21,113 nucleotides of DNA from a virus: positions 1 through 21,113 of IMG/VR virus record IMGVR_UViG_3300030329_001584; one strand, 5' to 3'. The notes beneath the pieces were generated by a model. The model saw only the letters and a list, made by a program, of their open reading frames with translations, had not been told where the DNA came from and made no database searches. Numbering within the stretch: position 1 is the first letter of the stretch; the number at the start of each line of letters is the position of its first letter. The translations under genes and the position numbers were made by a program. This document shows, in pieces, positions 7,232 to 14,105 of this stretch.

Positions 7232-7256
7232 TGACGGGCTGACGGGCATGACGGGC
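7232..7256. repeat. Three tandem TGACGGGC iterons
   Basis: TGACGGGC occurs at 7232-7239, 7240-7247 and 7249-7256, in near-perfect tandem. A related CGACGGGC is at 7441-7448. An AT-rich stretch follows (about 7260-7365). Iterons next to an AT-rich unwinding zone, at the point where gene direction diverges, fit a candidate replication origin. Confidence 0.45.
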
Positions 7257-7409
7257 TAGTTCCCTATGTTACTTTATATACGTTATACACTATGCATTAT
7301 TATGCTATGCTTCTTTTTCTCTTGATTTCCAGAATACTTTAAAAGAATAATAAATACGTCCAACACGTCACGCATCTAGCTAAATGCCCTCTATTAAAGG
7401 CTTAAGCTG

Positions 7410-7603
7410 TTGACCCATTCACTCCATAAAGGGAGTCAATCGACGGGCACAATAAAAGGAGTTGACTGGTCTATTATATGTAACTTTTACATTGTCGGGC
7501 TTGACTCGTTCATTTATAAAAACTTTATGTAAAGACTTGACATCAACTAAAAGATATAATAAAAAAGGTTATCGATAATGAACCAGTCCCGACGATATTG
7601 ACT
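7410..7603 (+). promoter_or_regulatory. Cluster of TTGAC boxes upstream of the early genes
   Basis: TTGAC[T/C/A] occurs on the plus strand at 7410, 7462, 7501, 7537 and 7598 (and at 7116), and on the minus strand at 7439-7434. The copies at 7462 and 7598 share the 10-mer TTGACTGGTC. A perfect TATAAT is at 7555-7560, but only 12 bp from the TTGACA at 7537. TTGACT at 7501 has a weak TTTATG at 17 bp. The set probably contains early promoters or a repeated protein-binding site. No single copy is a convincing sigma70 promoter. Confidence 0.45.
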
Positions 7604-7623
7604 GGTCACCTATAACACTAGGA
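7582..7623 (+). promoter_or_regulatory. Leader element of the first early gene
   Basis: A perfect 7-bp inverted repeat (ACCAGTC 7582-7588, GACTGGT 7600-7606, 11-base loop) is followed by CTATAACACTAGGAG, which includes the SD. A similar arrangement is at 8338-8376: a 7-bp inverted repeat ending in TTTGGTC, then CTATTAACAAAGGGAG. Bases 7612-7623 are also repeated inverted just after this gene's stop codon. Confidence 0.45.
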
Positions 7624-7632
7624 GCTAACACA

Positions 7633-8205
7633 ATGAGTAATTTACTAGACTTCAAGGTCTTCCTTGAACATCCCCGCAGCAAAGATGGCGCAAAGCCTTC
7701 TTTGATCACAGACCATCATAAGATCAGATGGCAAGGCAAAAGGTTCAACCTTCCTACCTTCACGACGCACTACTGCGCACATTCTTCCACTAGAAACCTT
7801 GCAGAAAACCAAGTCAAAGGTGATAAGTACGCCGCAATGCGACTAAACATTTCTTATGATTACGCAAAGAATCAAAAGATGACCTTCTATATCAAACGAG
7901 TTGTCAACAATAAGATCAATGAAATTACTATGGAAGCGACTCAGGCATGGGAAGAGGGCAAGACACAGATTACTGGCAAAATGGTATATGATACCAAAGA
8001 CCTTTCAGAATATTGGGTTGAGAACCTCCCGACTATTAAATGCAGCCACGACAGAATCACATACAGCTTTGAAGAGATGTTTCATAACGCTGTAGTACAA
8101 GACCAGATACATGAGTTGGGCTGTGCTTACACACCTAAAGAATTTGAAACCGACCTGAAGGCACTACTCGGGAACCATTTGGCAGAGTCCACGGTTCTGA
8201 ATTAG
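7633..8205 (+). CDS. Unknown first early protein
   Basis: A 190-residue protein that I do not recognise. It is soluble, with no membrane segment, and has scattered His/Cys (HHK 28-30, HYCAH 46-50, CSH about 137-139) that do not form a clear zinc site. The middle part looks like mixed beta strands (KYAAMRLNISYDYAKNQ, KMTFYIKRVVNNKINEITM). The SD TAGGAG is nine bases from the ATG. It is the first gene rightward of the divergent control region, where phages often place host-takeover genes. It is monocistronic in appearance: a large hairpin follows the stop codon, and its leader and trailer contain a 12-bp inverted repeat. Function is unknown. Confidence 0.75.
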   Translation: MSNLLDFKVFLEHPRSKDGAKPSLITDHHKIRWQGKRFNLPTFTTHYCAHSSTRNLAENQVKGDKYAAMRLNISYDYAKNQKMTFYIKRVVNNKINEITMEATQAWEEGKTQITGKMVYDTKDLSEYWVENLPTIKCSHDRITYSFEEMFHNAVVQDQIHELGCAYTPKEFETDLKALLGNHLAESTVLN

Positions 8206-8217
8206 TCCTAGTGTTAT

Positions 8218-8254
8218 GCGTAGCGTCTAGAACTCACGACTCTAGGCGTTACGC
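8218..8254 (+). terminator. Strong RNA hairpin after the first early gene
   Basis: GCGTAGCGTCTAGA (8218-8231) and TCTAGGCGTTACGC (8241-8254) pair over 14 bp with two G-U wobbles and a nine-base loop. The hairpin begins 13 bases after the stop codon. No T-tract follows, so it may protect mRNA 3' ends or form part of a small RNA rather than act as a simple terminator. Confidence 0.5.
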
Positions 8255-8280
8255 TCTAACGCTATCAGTCTAATGCTTCG

Positions 8281-8358
8281 AATTAACATGATGTGTTATT
8301 CACATGACACCTTATGTTAATTGGACACACTAGACCCGACCAAATTTTTCCTTTGGTC
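8281..8358 (+). terminator. Nested hairpin and terminator-like hairpin in the 8206-8407 gap
   Basis: The gap has no gene. AATTAACAT (8281-8289) pairs perfectly with ATGTTAATT (8314-8322), enclosing a second stem ATGTG/CACAT (8291-8295, 8301-8305). Then GACCAAA/TTTGGTC (8338-8344, 8352-8358) forms a 7-bp stem followed by TTCTATT, a weak terminator candidate. Confidence 0.45.
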
Positions 8359-8407
8359 TTCTATTAACAAAGGGAGAGAGAGACTTTCCCCAAGCTAGGA
8401 TTATGGA

Positions 8408-8695
8408 ATGGTAAATCGATTAGACACAGAAGAATTTTCGTTTGTTACTTTACATGAGACTGAGAGGGCTTTATTAGTGGGCCTTGAAAAAGAGAGGATA
8501 CCAACGCCAGGCCTTGAGGTCAAAGGCAAAGAGGTAGAATCAATCATCACGTACGCTCGTGCGTGGTTCCCTAAATCCAAGTGTACTATTTCTGGCAATG
8601 ATATTGAGGTCCCTCAATGGATGTGCATTCAAAAGGAAATAGACAAGGAAGAAAACCAGTTCATGGTTTTTGATCTAAAAGATGAGGGCTTCTGA
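8408..8695 (+). CDS. Unknown small early protein
   Basis: A 95-residue acidic protein, not recognised. It begins 'MVNRLDTEEFSFVTLHETER' and contains 'GLEVKGKEVESIITYARAWFP' (in part) and a C-terminal 'NQFMVFDLKDEGF'. No membrane segment or catalytic motif is seen. An ATG at 8403 leads to an immediate stop, so 8408 is the start; AGGA at 8397-8400 is a modest SD. The leader CTAGGATTATGGA is nearly repeated before the primase gene (CTAGGATTTTGGA, 9934-9946). It stands alone between two structured gaps. It could be a host-takeover factor by location only. Confidence 0.6.
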   Translation: MVNRLDTEEFSFVTLHETERALLVGLEKERIPTPGLEVKGKEVESIITYARAWFPKSKCTISGNDIEVPQWMCIQKEIDKEENQFMVFDLKDEGF

Positions 8696-8711
8696 GCCAC
8701 CGCATCACTCA

Positions 8712-8733
8712 GGGTAGCGCATCGTGTCTACCC
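8712..8733 (+). other. Hairpin after the 95-residue gene, with tandem CGCATAA repeats behind it
   Basis: The gap 8696-8885 contains no gene. GGGTAG (8712-8717) and CTACCC (8728-8733) form a 6-bp stem with a ten-base loop, followed by AAAATCTT. Downstream at about 8745-8767 is the repeat ACGCATAACGCATAACGTA. A weak stem GACGC/GCGTC lies at 8784-8788 and 8810-8814. Confidence 0.4.
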
Positions 8734-8832
8734 AAAATCTTACATGACGCATAACGCATAACGTATACACTTATTATTAACCCGACGCATTACATCTTGA
8801 TAGGAGAGAGCGTCAACAGAAAAAAGATCTTA

Positions 8833-8856
8833 TCTCTCTATATGTATATAGGGAGA
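8833..8856 (+). other. Leader hairpin carrying the GGGAGAGA repeat
   Basis: TCTCTCTATA (8833-8842) pairs with TATAGGGAGA (8847-8856) through ten pairs including one G-U, with a TGTA loop. The 3' arm overlaps AGGGAGAGAGAGAC (8850-8863), which is an exact 14-base copy of 8371-8384. It lies in the leader of the next gene, 30 bases before its ATG. Confidence 0.5.
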
Positions 8857-8885
8857 GAGAGACACAAACCAAGGGAGAGGCAGAC

Positions 8886-9332
8886 ATGGAACTAGATCAG
8901 TGGCAGAGCTTTGATAAACGCAAGGCTAAGGAAGAGGCAAAGGTTAGATGGATTAGGCGGAAGAACGACTGGGTTAAGGACACGGGGATATATTCTACCG
9001 ATGACTTGATAGCTGACTACGTAAGGAAAACTAACGGGCATTTCTTTAAGCCTGAGACTATGAAGTTTTTTAACTCAAGGGTATCGGCAACGTTATTCCC
9101 TTCGCCAGATGAAAAGGTAATCTACTTCCTTACATCTGAGCAGGGACCGCATCAAGTACAGAGGATGTACACCCTACGCTACTACCGACCATCAGATGGG
9201 GAGATAGGGGAACCGGAAGGGCATAGCTTCCAACAGTACGATACATTACAGAAGGCAAAGCAAGCAGCTAAGAACAGGGCACACAGTACCATCGTGATAC
9301 AGGGAGGGATGCAGTATGAAGAGTGTCAGTGA
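8886..9332 (+). CDS. Conserved phage protein, DUF7447-like
   Basis: A 148-residue soluble protein. The section about 55-115 ('HFFKPETMKFFNSRVSATLF', then 'KVIYFLTSEQGP', 'RMYTLRYYRPSDGEIG' and 'FQQYDTLQKAKQAAKNRA') has the pattern FF-x-x-TMxFF-x-SRV, (Y)FxTSE, Y-T-x-R, A-x-x-A. I associate this with a domain of unknown function (DUF7447) common in phages; the match is from memory. The N-terminal 40 residues are very basic. The SD AAGGGAGAGG is strong. The gene overlaps the next by 17 bases and opens the run leading to replication genes. Confidence 0.65.
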   Translation: MELDQWQSFDKRKAKEEAKVRWIRRKNDWVKDTGIYSTDDLIADYVRKTNGHFFKPETMKFFNSRVSATLFPSPDEKVIYFLTSEQGPHQVQRMYTLRYYRPSDGEIGEPEGHSFQQYDTLQKAKQAAKNRAHSTIVIQGGMQYEECQ

Positions 9333-9603
9333 ATTCCGACGGAGACTACTACCTGGTAGTAAATGGCTGATGACTAACACATTAACGGGGTCACAGTTCA
9401 TAAGGGTAGTGAAGAGAAGGAACAATGGGCATGTAGTCTTCTATCATGATGGACCTGGCACCATTAAAGAGAGTTGGTTGCAGTATCCGAAAGCATCTGA
9501 ATGTGAGTATGATAACGGTTCGATTAGGATCAGGCTAGGGGATGGACACTACCTATCTTACAAGCAGCTAGAAAAACCAAGCGGTCAAGCACCACCAACC
9601 TAG
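9316..9603 (+). CDS. Unknown small basic protein
   Basis: A 95-residue protein, not recognised. It has a compact beta-rich pattern ('GSKWLMTNTLTGSQFIRVVKR', then 'HVVFYHDGPGTIKESWLQYPKASE' and 'RIRLGDGHYLSYKQLEKP', in pieces) that would fit a small barrel or SH3-like fold. This is a guess from strand alternation. It overlaps the preceding gene by 17 bases and has a good SD (GGAGGG, spacing seven). It is basic and lacks membrane segments. It is likely to be translated with the DUF7447-like protein. Confidence 0.65.
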   Translation: MKSVSEFRRRLLPGSKWLMTNTLTGSQFIRVVKRRNNGHVVFYHDGPGTIKESWLQYPKASECEYDNGSIRIRLGDGHYLSYKQLEKPSGQAPPT

Positions 9604-9662
9604 GGGGGATGATGATGTTAACCGTAACCTTGGGAATGAACGGTCCAATATAAGGGAGGGAC

Positions 9663-9902
9663 ATGACAATGGCAAGCACACCTACATTCTATATTGAGGG
9701 AGAGAATAAGGATGAGTACATGGTGATCGAAGGGTTAAGTGCAAGCGAAGCAGCCTGCTATTACAAGGCTTTCTATGGGAGAGAGCCTAAGCACATGAGG
9801 AAACTGGCAGGGAAGTACAGTTTCCCTAACACACATAAGAGTTACAGGGTTTCACTACCAGAAGGGACAAAGTTTCTACCAAGGATTGAAGAGTGGGTGT
9901 AG
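9663..9902 (+). CDS. Unknown small protein upstream of the primase
   Basis: A 79-residue protein, not recognised. It shows 'ATG' choices at 9663 and 9669. The polypurine SD (AAGGGAGGG, 9652-9660) is very close to the first and better spaced for the second, so the true product may begin MASTPTFYIEG. The middle contains 'LSASEAACYYKAFYGREPKHMR', a probable helix, and the end 'SYRVSLPEGTKFLPRIEEWV'. The pattern resembles small phage proteins with a single alpha/beta unit. It ends 51 bases before the primase start. Confidence 0.6.
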   Translation: MTMASTPTFYIEGENKDEYMVIEGLSASEAACYYKAFYGREPKHMRKLAGKYSFPNTHKSYRVSLPEGTKFLPRIEEWV

Positions 9903-9953
9903 CCCGACACTACACCCACCCAACAGATACACACTAGGATTTTGGATGATCTG

Positions 9954-12386
9954 ATGTCCACATTATACAGGAGCGCATTAACTATGGCAATACAGATACT
10001 AGGGTTAAGGGATTACGAAGTAAACGGGAAGATAAAAAAGAAAGAGGACTTCTTCTATAAGAAGTGGAGAGCAGAGAGTGTGCCTGATCTATTCAATAGA
10101 TTGGATGAGTACATGAATAAGATATGGAAGGTACCCCAAGAGGAGAGGATTAACCTCTACTATACAGCGGCATCATGTGTTGAGGACAGAGGGAGGAGAC
10201 TTGAGAGGCAGGAAGTGATACCCTTTGATGTTGATGACATAGATATACAGAGGGCAGAGGACTACATACCAGTGGTATGTAATGCTATCGGTATCAAAAG
10301 AAAGGAGACTGCCATTGTCATGAGTGGGAATGGCCTCCAGTTTATCGTTGGTATTAAGGAAGCTATCACCGATGAACATTTCTTTGGGGAGAATAGGAAG
10401 AAGTACAAGGAGTTGTGCAATGAGATTGATAAGGGACTTCGCAGTTCTAATTTGCCTGGCCATGCTGATGCATCAGTATTCAGCGCAGCTAGGCTATTAA
10501 GATTACCAAACACACTGAACGTAAAGATAGGGAAGGAATCAAGAGCGGCTCATGTTATAGAGAGTAAGATACTACCTATCCATTCACCGATTAGTAGTAT
10601 AGAAGGGGAGGACTTGCCTCCCCCAATACCAAATGTTCCACATGGAACTAAACCGCAAGCAGAAGTAAAAGATAAGGGAAAGAGATACGATCTACTTCCC
10701 CTTGATAGGGAAGGAGTGCTGACAGGTTGTGACTTCATAAAGTTTACGAAGACCAACCCAACTGAGGTGAAGGAGCCTCAGTGGTATTCGATGCTGTCTA
10801 TCCTTGGACGTATTGATAGGAAGATAGCTCATGAATATTCGGCAGGCCATAGTGATTACTCCTACGATGAGTGCGATGCCAAGATTGATCAAGCCTTGGA
10901 AGCAAGCGGTCCTATAACGTGTGAACATATTAGTACACAGTGGAGTGGGTGTGAAGGGTGCAAGCACTATAAGAAAGTGAAGAGTCCTATATCTATACGA
11001 CGTGATGCTTTCATCAGGAGTAAAGAGCTAGGGTTTAGGACACTCAACCTTAACAAGAACCCACCAACACAGGGCAAGCCTGACTATTCAGACCTGCTTA
11101 AATACTTTAGCATCAAGCACCCGTACGTGTCGCTTGCAGAGTACCGCTCCATATACACATGGAATGGTAAGTACTGGGAGGGGTATCCTCTTAATAAAGT
11201 AAAGGCATTTGCTGAGCAATGCATAGACTACCCACCTACCAATAGCGAAAGGGTAGAGTTCTTGGAGAAGACACTCGTTAATAACATGAAGGACCAAGAG
11301 TTCCTTAACCCATACGGGTACGCTAACTTTCAGAACGGTATGCTTAGACTACCAGGTGGTAAGAGTACAGGTGAAACTCTCCATGATATGGAAGCGTTCA
11401 AGTTGTATGACCATGACCCTGCCTTGGGATTAACTTACATCCTACCCTTTGACTACGGGAAGGAGAAGGATTGCCCTAGGTTTAAGCAGTTTGTTAAGGA
11501 AGTAACATGTGATGACCCGACACTAGAGTATGTACTCCAAGAGTACATGGGGTACGCACTATCTAACAGTGACCCTGAGCTAGGAGAACGTGCGCTCTTT
11601 CTACTTGGTGAAGGTAGCAATGGAAAGTCAGTCTTCTTAGATGTAATGAAATGGTTGGCAGGTGATGACAACTATAGCTCAGTACCTATCGATCAACTAG
11701 AGAAGGAGACATCACGCTTTGAATTGTACGGTAAGCTATTCAACGTGACAGAGGAGACACCACGGGCAGGACTAAAGGATTCATCCATCTTTAAGAACTT
11801 GGTAACAGGTGGAACCATGATCATACGCCAGTTATATAAGGACCCGATGACAGTTAAGAATAAGACTAAGCTTATCATGGCAGCGAATGAACTACCACGT
11901 AACCAAGATGTATCGAAGGGTATGTTCAGGAAGATACTGATAGTACCATTCAACGCCACGTTTGAGGGTGAGAAGATAGACAGAGGTATCAGGCAGAAGT
12001 TAAAGGAAGAACTACCAGGCATATTTAACTGGGCAATGGAAGGGTATGAAAGACTAAGGAAGAACTCGTTCCACTTCACTGCTAGTACGGCAGTGTCGAA
12101 TGAGGTTAGCTTATACCAAGACCTATCGGACCCACTAAGAGCATGGTGTAGGGAGAATGTATCAGTAGTAGATGATGAGGTGTTCACTCCCATTGAGGAG
12201 ATATACGCCAAGTATGTAGTAGACATGGAGGCAGATAGGCTAAAGGTAACACCTAAGAATTCATTTGGATTAAGACTTAAAAAGATATTTAAGTTTAAGA
12301 AAACGCAAAGGAAGTTAGTCGATGGTCGAAGGCTTAACTGTATGTATGGTATTCGGCTATCACTAGAGGAAGACTATGCAGTATAA
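9954..12386 (+). CDS. Primase-helicase (AEP-type primase fused to SF3/D5 helicase)
   Basis: An 810-residue replication enzyme. Residues about 85-190 look like an archaeo-eukaryotic primase domain: 'IPFDVDDID' (acidic pair near 92-94), 'VMSGNGLQFIVGI' and 'DASVFSAARLLRLPNTLN'. A zinc site follows (C323, H325, C333, C336). The C-terminal half carries a D5-type N-terminal region and an SF3 helicase: Walker A 'GEGSNGKS' (552-559) and 'IMAANELP' (641-648). It should unwind and prime phage DNA. The TTG at 9942 has a poorly placed SD; ATG 9954 is preferred, and ATG 9984, with AGGAG ten bases upstream, is a real alternative. The end overlaps the helicase gene by 11 bases. Confidence 0.88.
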   Translation: MSTLYRSALTMAIQILGLRDYEVNGKIKKKEDFFYKKWRAESVPDLFNRLDEYMNKIWKVPQEERINLYYTAASCVEDRGRRLERQEVIPFDVDDIDIQRAEDYIPVVCNAIGIKRKETAIVMSGNGLQFIVGIKEAITDEHFFGENRKKYKELCNEIDKGLRSSNLPGHADASVFSAARLLRLPNTLNVKIGKESRAAHVIESKILPIHSPISSIEGEDLPPPIPNVPHGTKPQAEVKDKGKRYDLLPLDREGVLTGCDFIKFTKTNPTEVKEPQWYSMLSILGRIDRKIAHEYSAGHSDYSYDECDAKIDQALEASGPITCEHISTQWSGCEGCKHYKKVKSPISIRRDAFIRSKELGFRTLNLNKNPPTQGKPDYSDLLKYFSIKHPYVSLAEYRSIYTWNGKYWEGYPLNKVKAFAEQCIDYPPTNSERVEFLEKTLVNNMKDQEFLNPYGYANFQNGMLRLPGGKSTGETLHDMEAFKLYDHDPALGLTYILPFDYGKEKDCPRFKQFVKEVTCDDPTLEYVLQEYMGYALSNSDPELGERALFLLGEGSNGKSVFLDVMKWLAGDDNYSSVPIDQLEKETSRFELYGKLFNVTEETPRAGLKDSSIFKNLVTGGTMIIRQLYKDPMTVKNKTKLIMAANELPRNQDVSKGMFRKILIVPFNATFEGEKIDRGIRQKLKEELPGIFNWAMEGYERLRKNSFHFTASTAVSNEVSLYQDLSDPLRAWCRENVSVVDDEVFTPIEEIYAKYVVDMEADRLKVTPKNSFGLRLKKIFKFKKTQRKLVDGRRLNCMYGIRLSLEEDYAV
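10634..10649. repeat. parS-like near-palindrome, copy 2 (inside the primase gene)
   Basis: TGTTCCACATGGAACT has 6-bp perfect arms (GTTCCA/TGGAAC) around CA. The 16-mer ATGTTCCACATGGAAC is identical to the minus strand at 6092-6077. It lies in the linker between primase and helicase domains, encoding NVPHGT. Confidence 0.5.
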
Positions 12387-13797
12387 GATACAACCATACG
12401 ACCACCAACTTAAAGCTATTGAGATGAGTAAGCAGCTAAAGGACATGGCCTTATTCTGGGAGATGGGTACAGGTAAGACCAAAGGAATGATAGAGATACT
12501 AAGACACAAGTATACAGAGGCAGGCAAGCTACTACCTACCCTGATACTAGCACCTGTTGTTACCTTGGAGAACTGGAAGCGTGAGTTCCTTACCCACTCT
12601 ACCATACCAGAGGGTAAGATCTTTGTGTGTTCAGGTACGGGAGTGAAGAGGCAGCGCCAGTTAAGGGAAGCATTGGTAAGCGATAGCATTATCATAATAA
12701 ACTATGAGGCATTGGTTACTATGAAAGTCTTTGAGCTACTGATGTACAGTAAGCTAGAGATTATAGTCATGGATGAGAGCCACTACCTAAAGAACCACAA
12801 GAGTAAGAGGGCAAAGAGGGTGCAGACATTAGCAAGCTCTCCATACATGAAGCATAGGTACTTACTCACGGGTACTCCCATACTCAACAGCCCAATGGAT
12901 ATGTTCCAACAGTATAGGATACTGGATGGTGGCGAGACATTTGGTAAGAACTTCTATGCGTTCAGAGGTACATACTTCTACGATAAGAATGCTAACTGGA
13001 AAGGACAGGTGTCGTTTGCTAACTGGCAGCCTATCTCTTCCAAGTTCCCTGAACTATCGGAGAAGATATATAGGAAGGCATCAAGGGTAACTAAGGCTGA
13101 GTGCTTGGACCTACCACCCCTCATAAAGCAGACTGAGTATGTAGCTATGAGTAAGGATCAGGCCAAAGCATACAAGGAAATGAAGGACAACTACCTTACC
13201 TTTGTTAAGGACACAGACAAAGCGGTGCTTGCACAGCTTGCAGTCACTAAGCTACTGCGCCTACAGCAGATAGTCTCAGGGTTCATGGTCACAGAAGAGG
13301 GTGAGGCGCTTGCATTTGATAGTGTGCCTAGGCTTGACAGACTAAGAGAATTAGTAGAAGAAATAACTCCCAATCATAAGTTGATTATATGGTGTAGCTT
13401 CAAAAAGAATTATGAAATGATTGCTACATTATTGGATGAGTTAGATATAAGATACGTAATGCTAACAGGTGGACAAAACACGAAGCAAAAACAGGAGGCA
13501 ATAGATGAGTTCCAATCAGAAGAAAGTAACAGTGCCAGAGTTGTTATCGCAAATAGACGCTCTGGTGGAATCGGTGTCAATCTTACGGCAGCGTCTTACT
13601 CCATCGTCTACTCAAGAGACTTCAACCTTGGCGACGAACTCCAATCAGAAGCAAGGAACCACAGAGGTGGGTCTGAAATCCACGACAAAATAGTGCAGCT
13701 TAATCTATGTGTAGCAGACACAGTAGATGAGGCAGTACTTGAGGCGCTTAATAATAAGCAGAAGATTAGCGATATCATAGTGGACTTAAAGATATGA
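12376..13797 (+). CDS. SF2 (SNF2-like) DNA helicase / translocase
   Basis: A 473-residue two-domain ATPase. Domain 1 shows the Q-like 'YDHQLKAIE' (8-16), Walker A 'EMGTGKT' (29-35), motif Ia 'LAPVVTLENW' (58-67), the DESH box (133-136) and motif III 'LLTGTPI' (163-169). Domain 2 shows 'IIWCSFKKNYEMI' (337-349), motif V 'GIGVNLTAAS' (398-407) and a motif VI-like 'QSEARNHR' (423-430). The DESH box and 'LTGTP' place it with SNF2-type proteins common in phage replication modules. Its start overlaps the primase gene (SD GAGGAAG) and its stop overlaps the next start as ATGA. It may remodel forks, recombination intermediates or protein-DNA complexes. Confidence 0.88.
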   Translation: MQYKIQPYDHQLKAIEMSKQLKDMALFWEMGTGKTKGMIEILRHKYTEAGKLLPTLILAPVVTLENWKREFLTHSTIPEGKIFVCSGTGVKRQRQLREALVSDSIIIINYEALVTMKVFELLMYSKLEIIVMDESHYLKNHKSKRAKRVQTLASSPYMKHRYLLTGTPILNSPMDMFQQYRILDGGETFGKNFYAFRGTYFYDKNANWKGQVSFANWQPISSKFPELSEKIYRKASRVTKAECLDLPPLIKQTEYVAMSKDQAKAYKEMKDNYLTFVKDTDKAVLAQLAVTKLLRLQQIVSGFMVTEEGEALAFDSVPRLDRLRELVEEITPNHKLIIWCSFKKNYEMIATLLDELDIRYVMLTGGQNTKQKQEAIDEFQSEESNSARVVIANRRSGGIGVNLTAASYSIVYSRDFNLGDELQSEARNHRGGSEIHDKIVQLNLCVADTVDEAVLEALNNKQKISDIIVDLKI

Positions 13798-14105
13798 AAG
13801 ATAGAATCAAACAACTAGATGGTAAAGAGGTAGGCATTGATGACTACCTAACAGGTAAGAAAGAAAAGCTAGTGATAGTACGCCAACCCGACGGTAAGTA
13901 CTACGTACCTGGCGAAGCATGGAAGGACAAGCCATTGTCCTATGATCAGTTTCACTCACTGGTGCAGGCTAACTTCATTAACTTCAATGTGTATGAGGTA
14001 AATGAAAAGCCATACCGACGGCACCTTTTTTATAAACACTTCGAAGATACCTTACAAGAGGTCATCGACGACAAACACAAAGTATGGAGGGACGTACACA
14101 GATGA
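13794..14105 (+). CDS. Unknown protein in the replication operon
   Basis: A 103-residue charged soluble protein, not recognised. The N-terminal part 'LDGKEVGIDDYLTGKKEKLVIVRQ' and 'PDGKYYVPGEAWKDKPLSYDQF' looks alpha/beta; the C-terminus is helical and rich in His, Asp and Lys. No Cys pairs or nuclease signature are seen. It overlaps both neighbours by ATGA junctions, so it is tightly co-translated with the helicase and the coiled-coil protein. A replication accessory role is likely from context only. Confidence 0.7.
   Translation: MKDRIKQLDGKEVGIDDYLTGKKEKLVIVRQPDGKYYVPGEAWKDKPLSYDQFHSLVQANFINFNVYEVNEKPYRRHLFYKHFEDTLQEVIDDKHKVWRDVHR

Noticed and set aside
9609-9653. 14-codon frame (three ATGs) before the 79-residue gene, possible leader peptide
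   Set aside because: The G-run is too close to the first ATG to act as an SD and the peptide has no feature; too weak to list.
9942-9953. TTG start for the primase-helicase
   Set aside because: The AGGA upstream is only two bases away; ATG 9954 or 9984 fit better.
13505-13693. 62-residue open frame inside the SF2 helicase gene
   Set aside because: It lies in the +1 frame of a clearly coding helicase domain 2, has no SD and no family pattern; it is a shadow.
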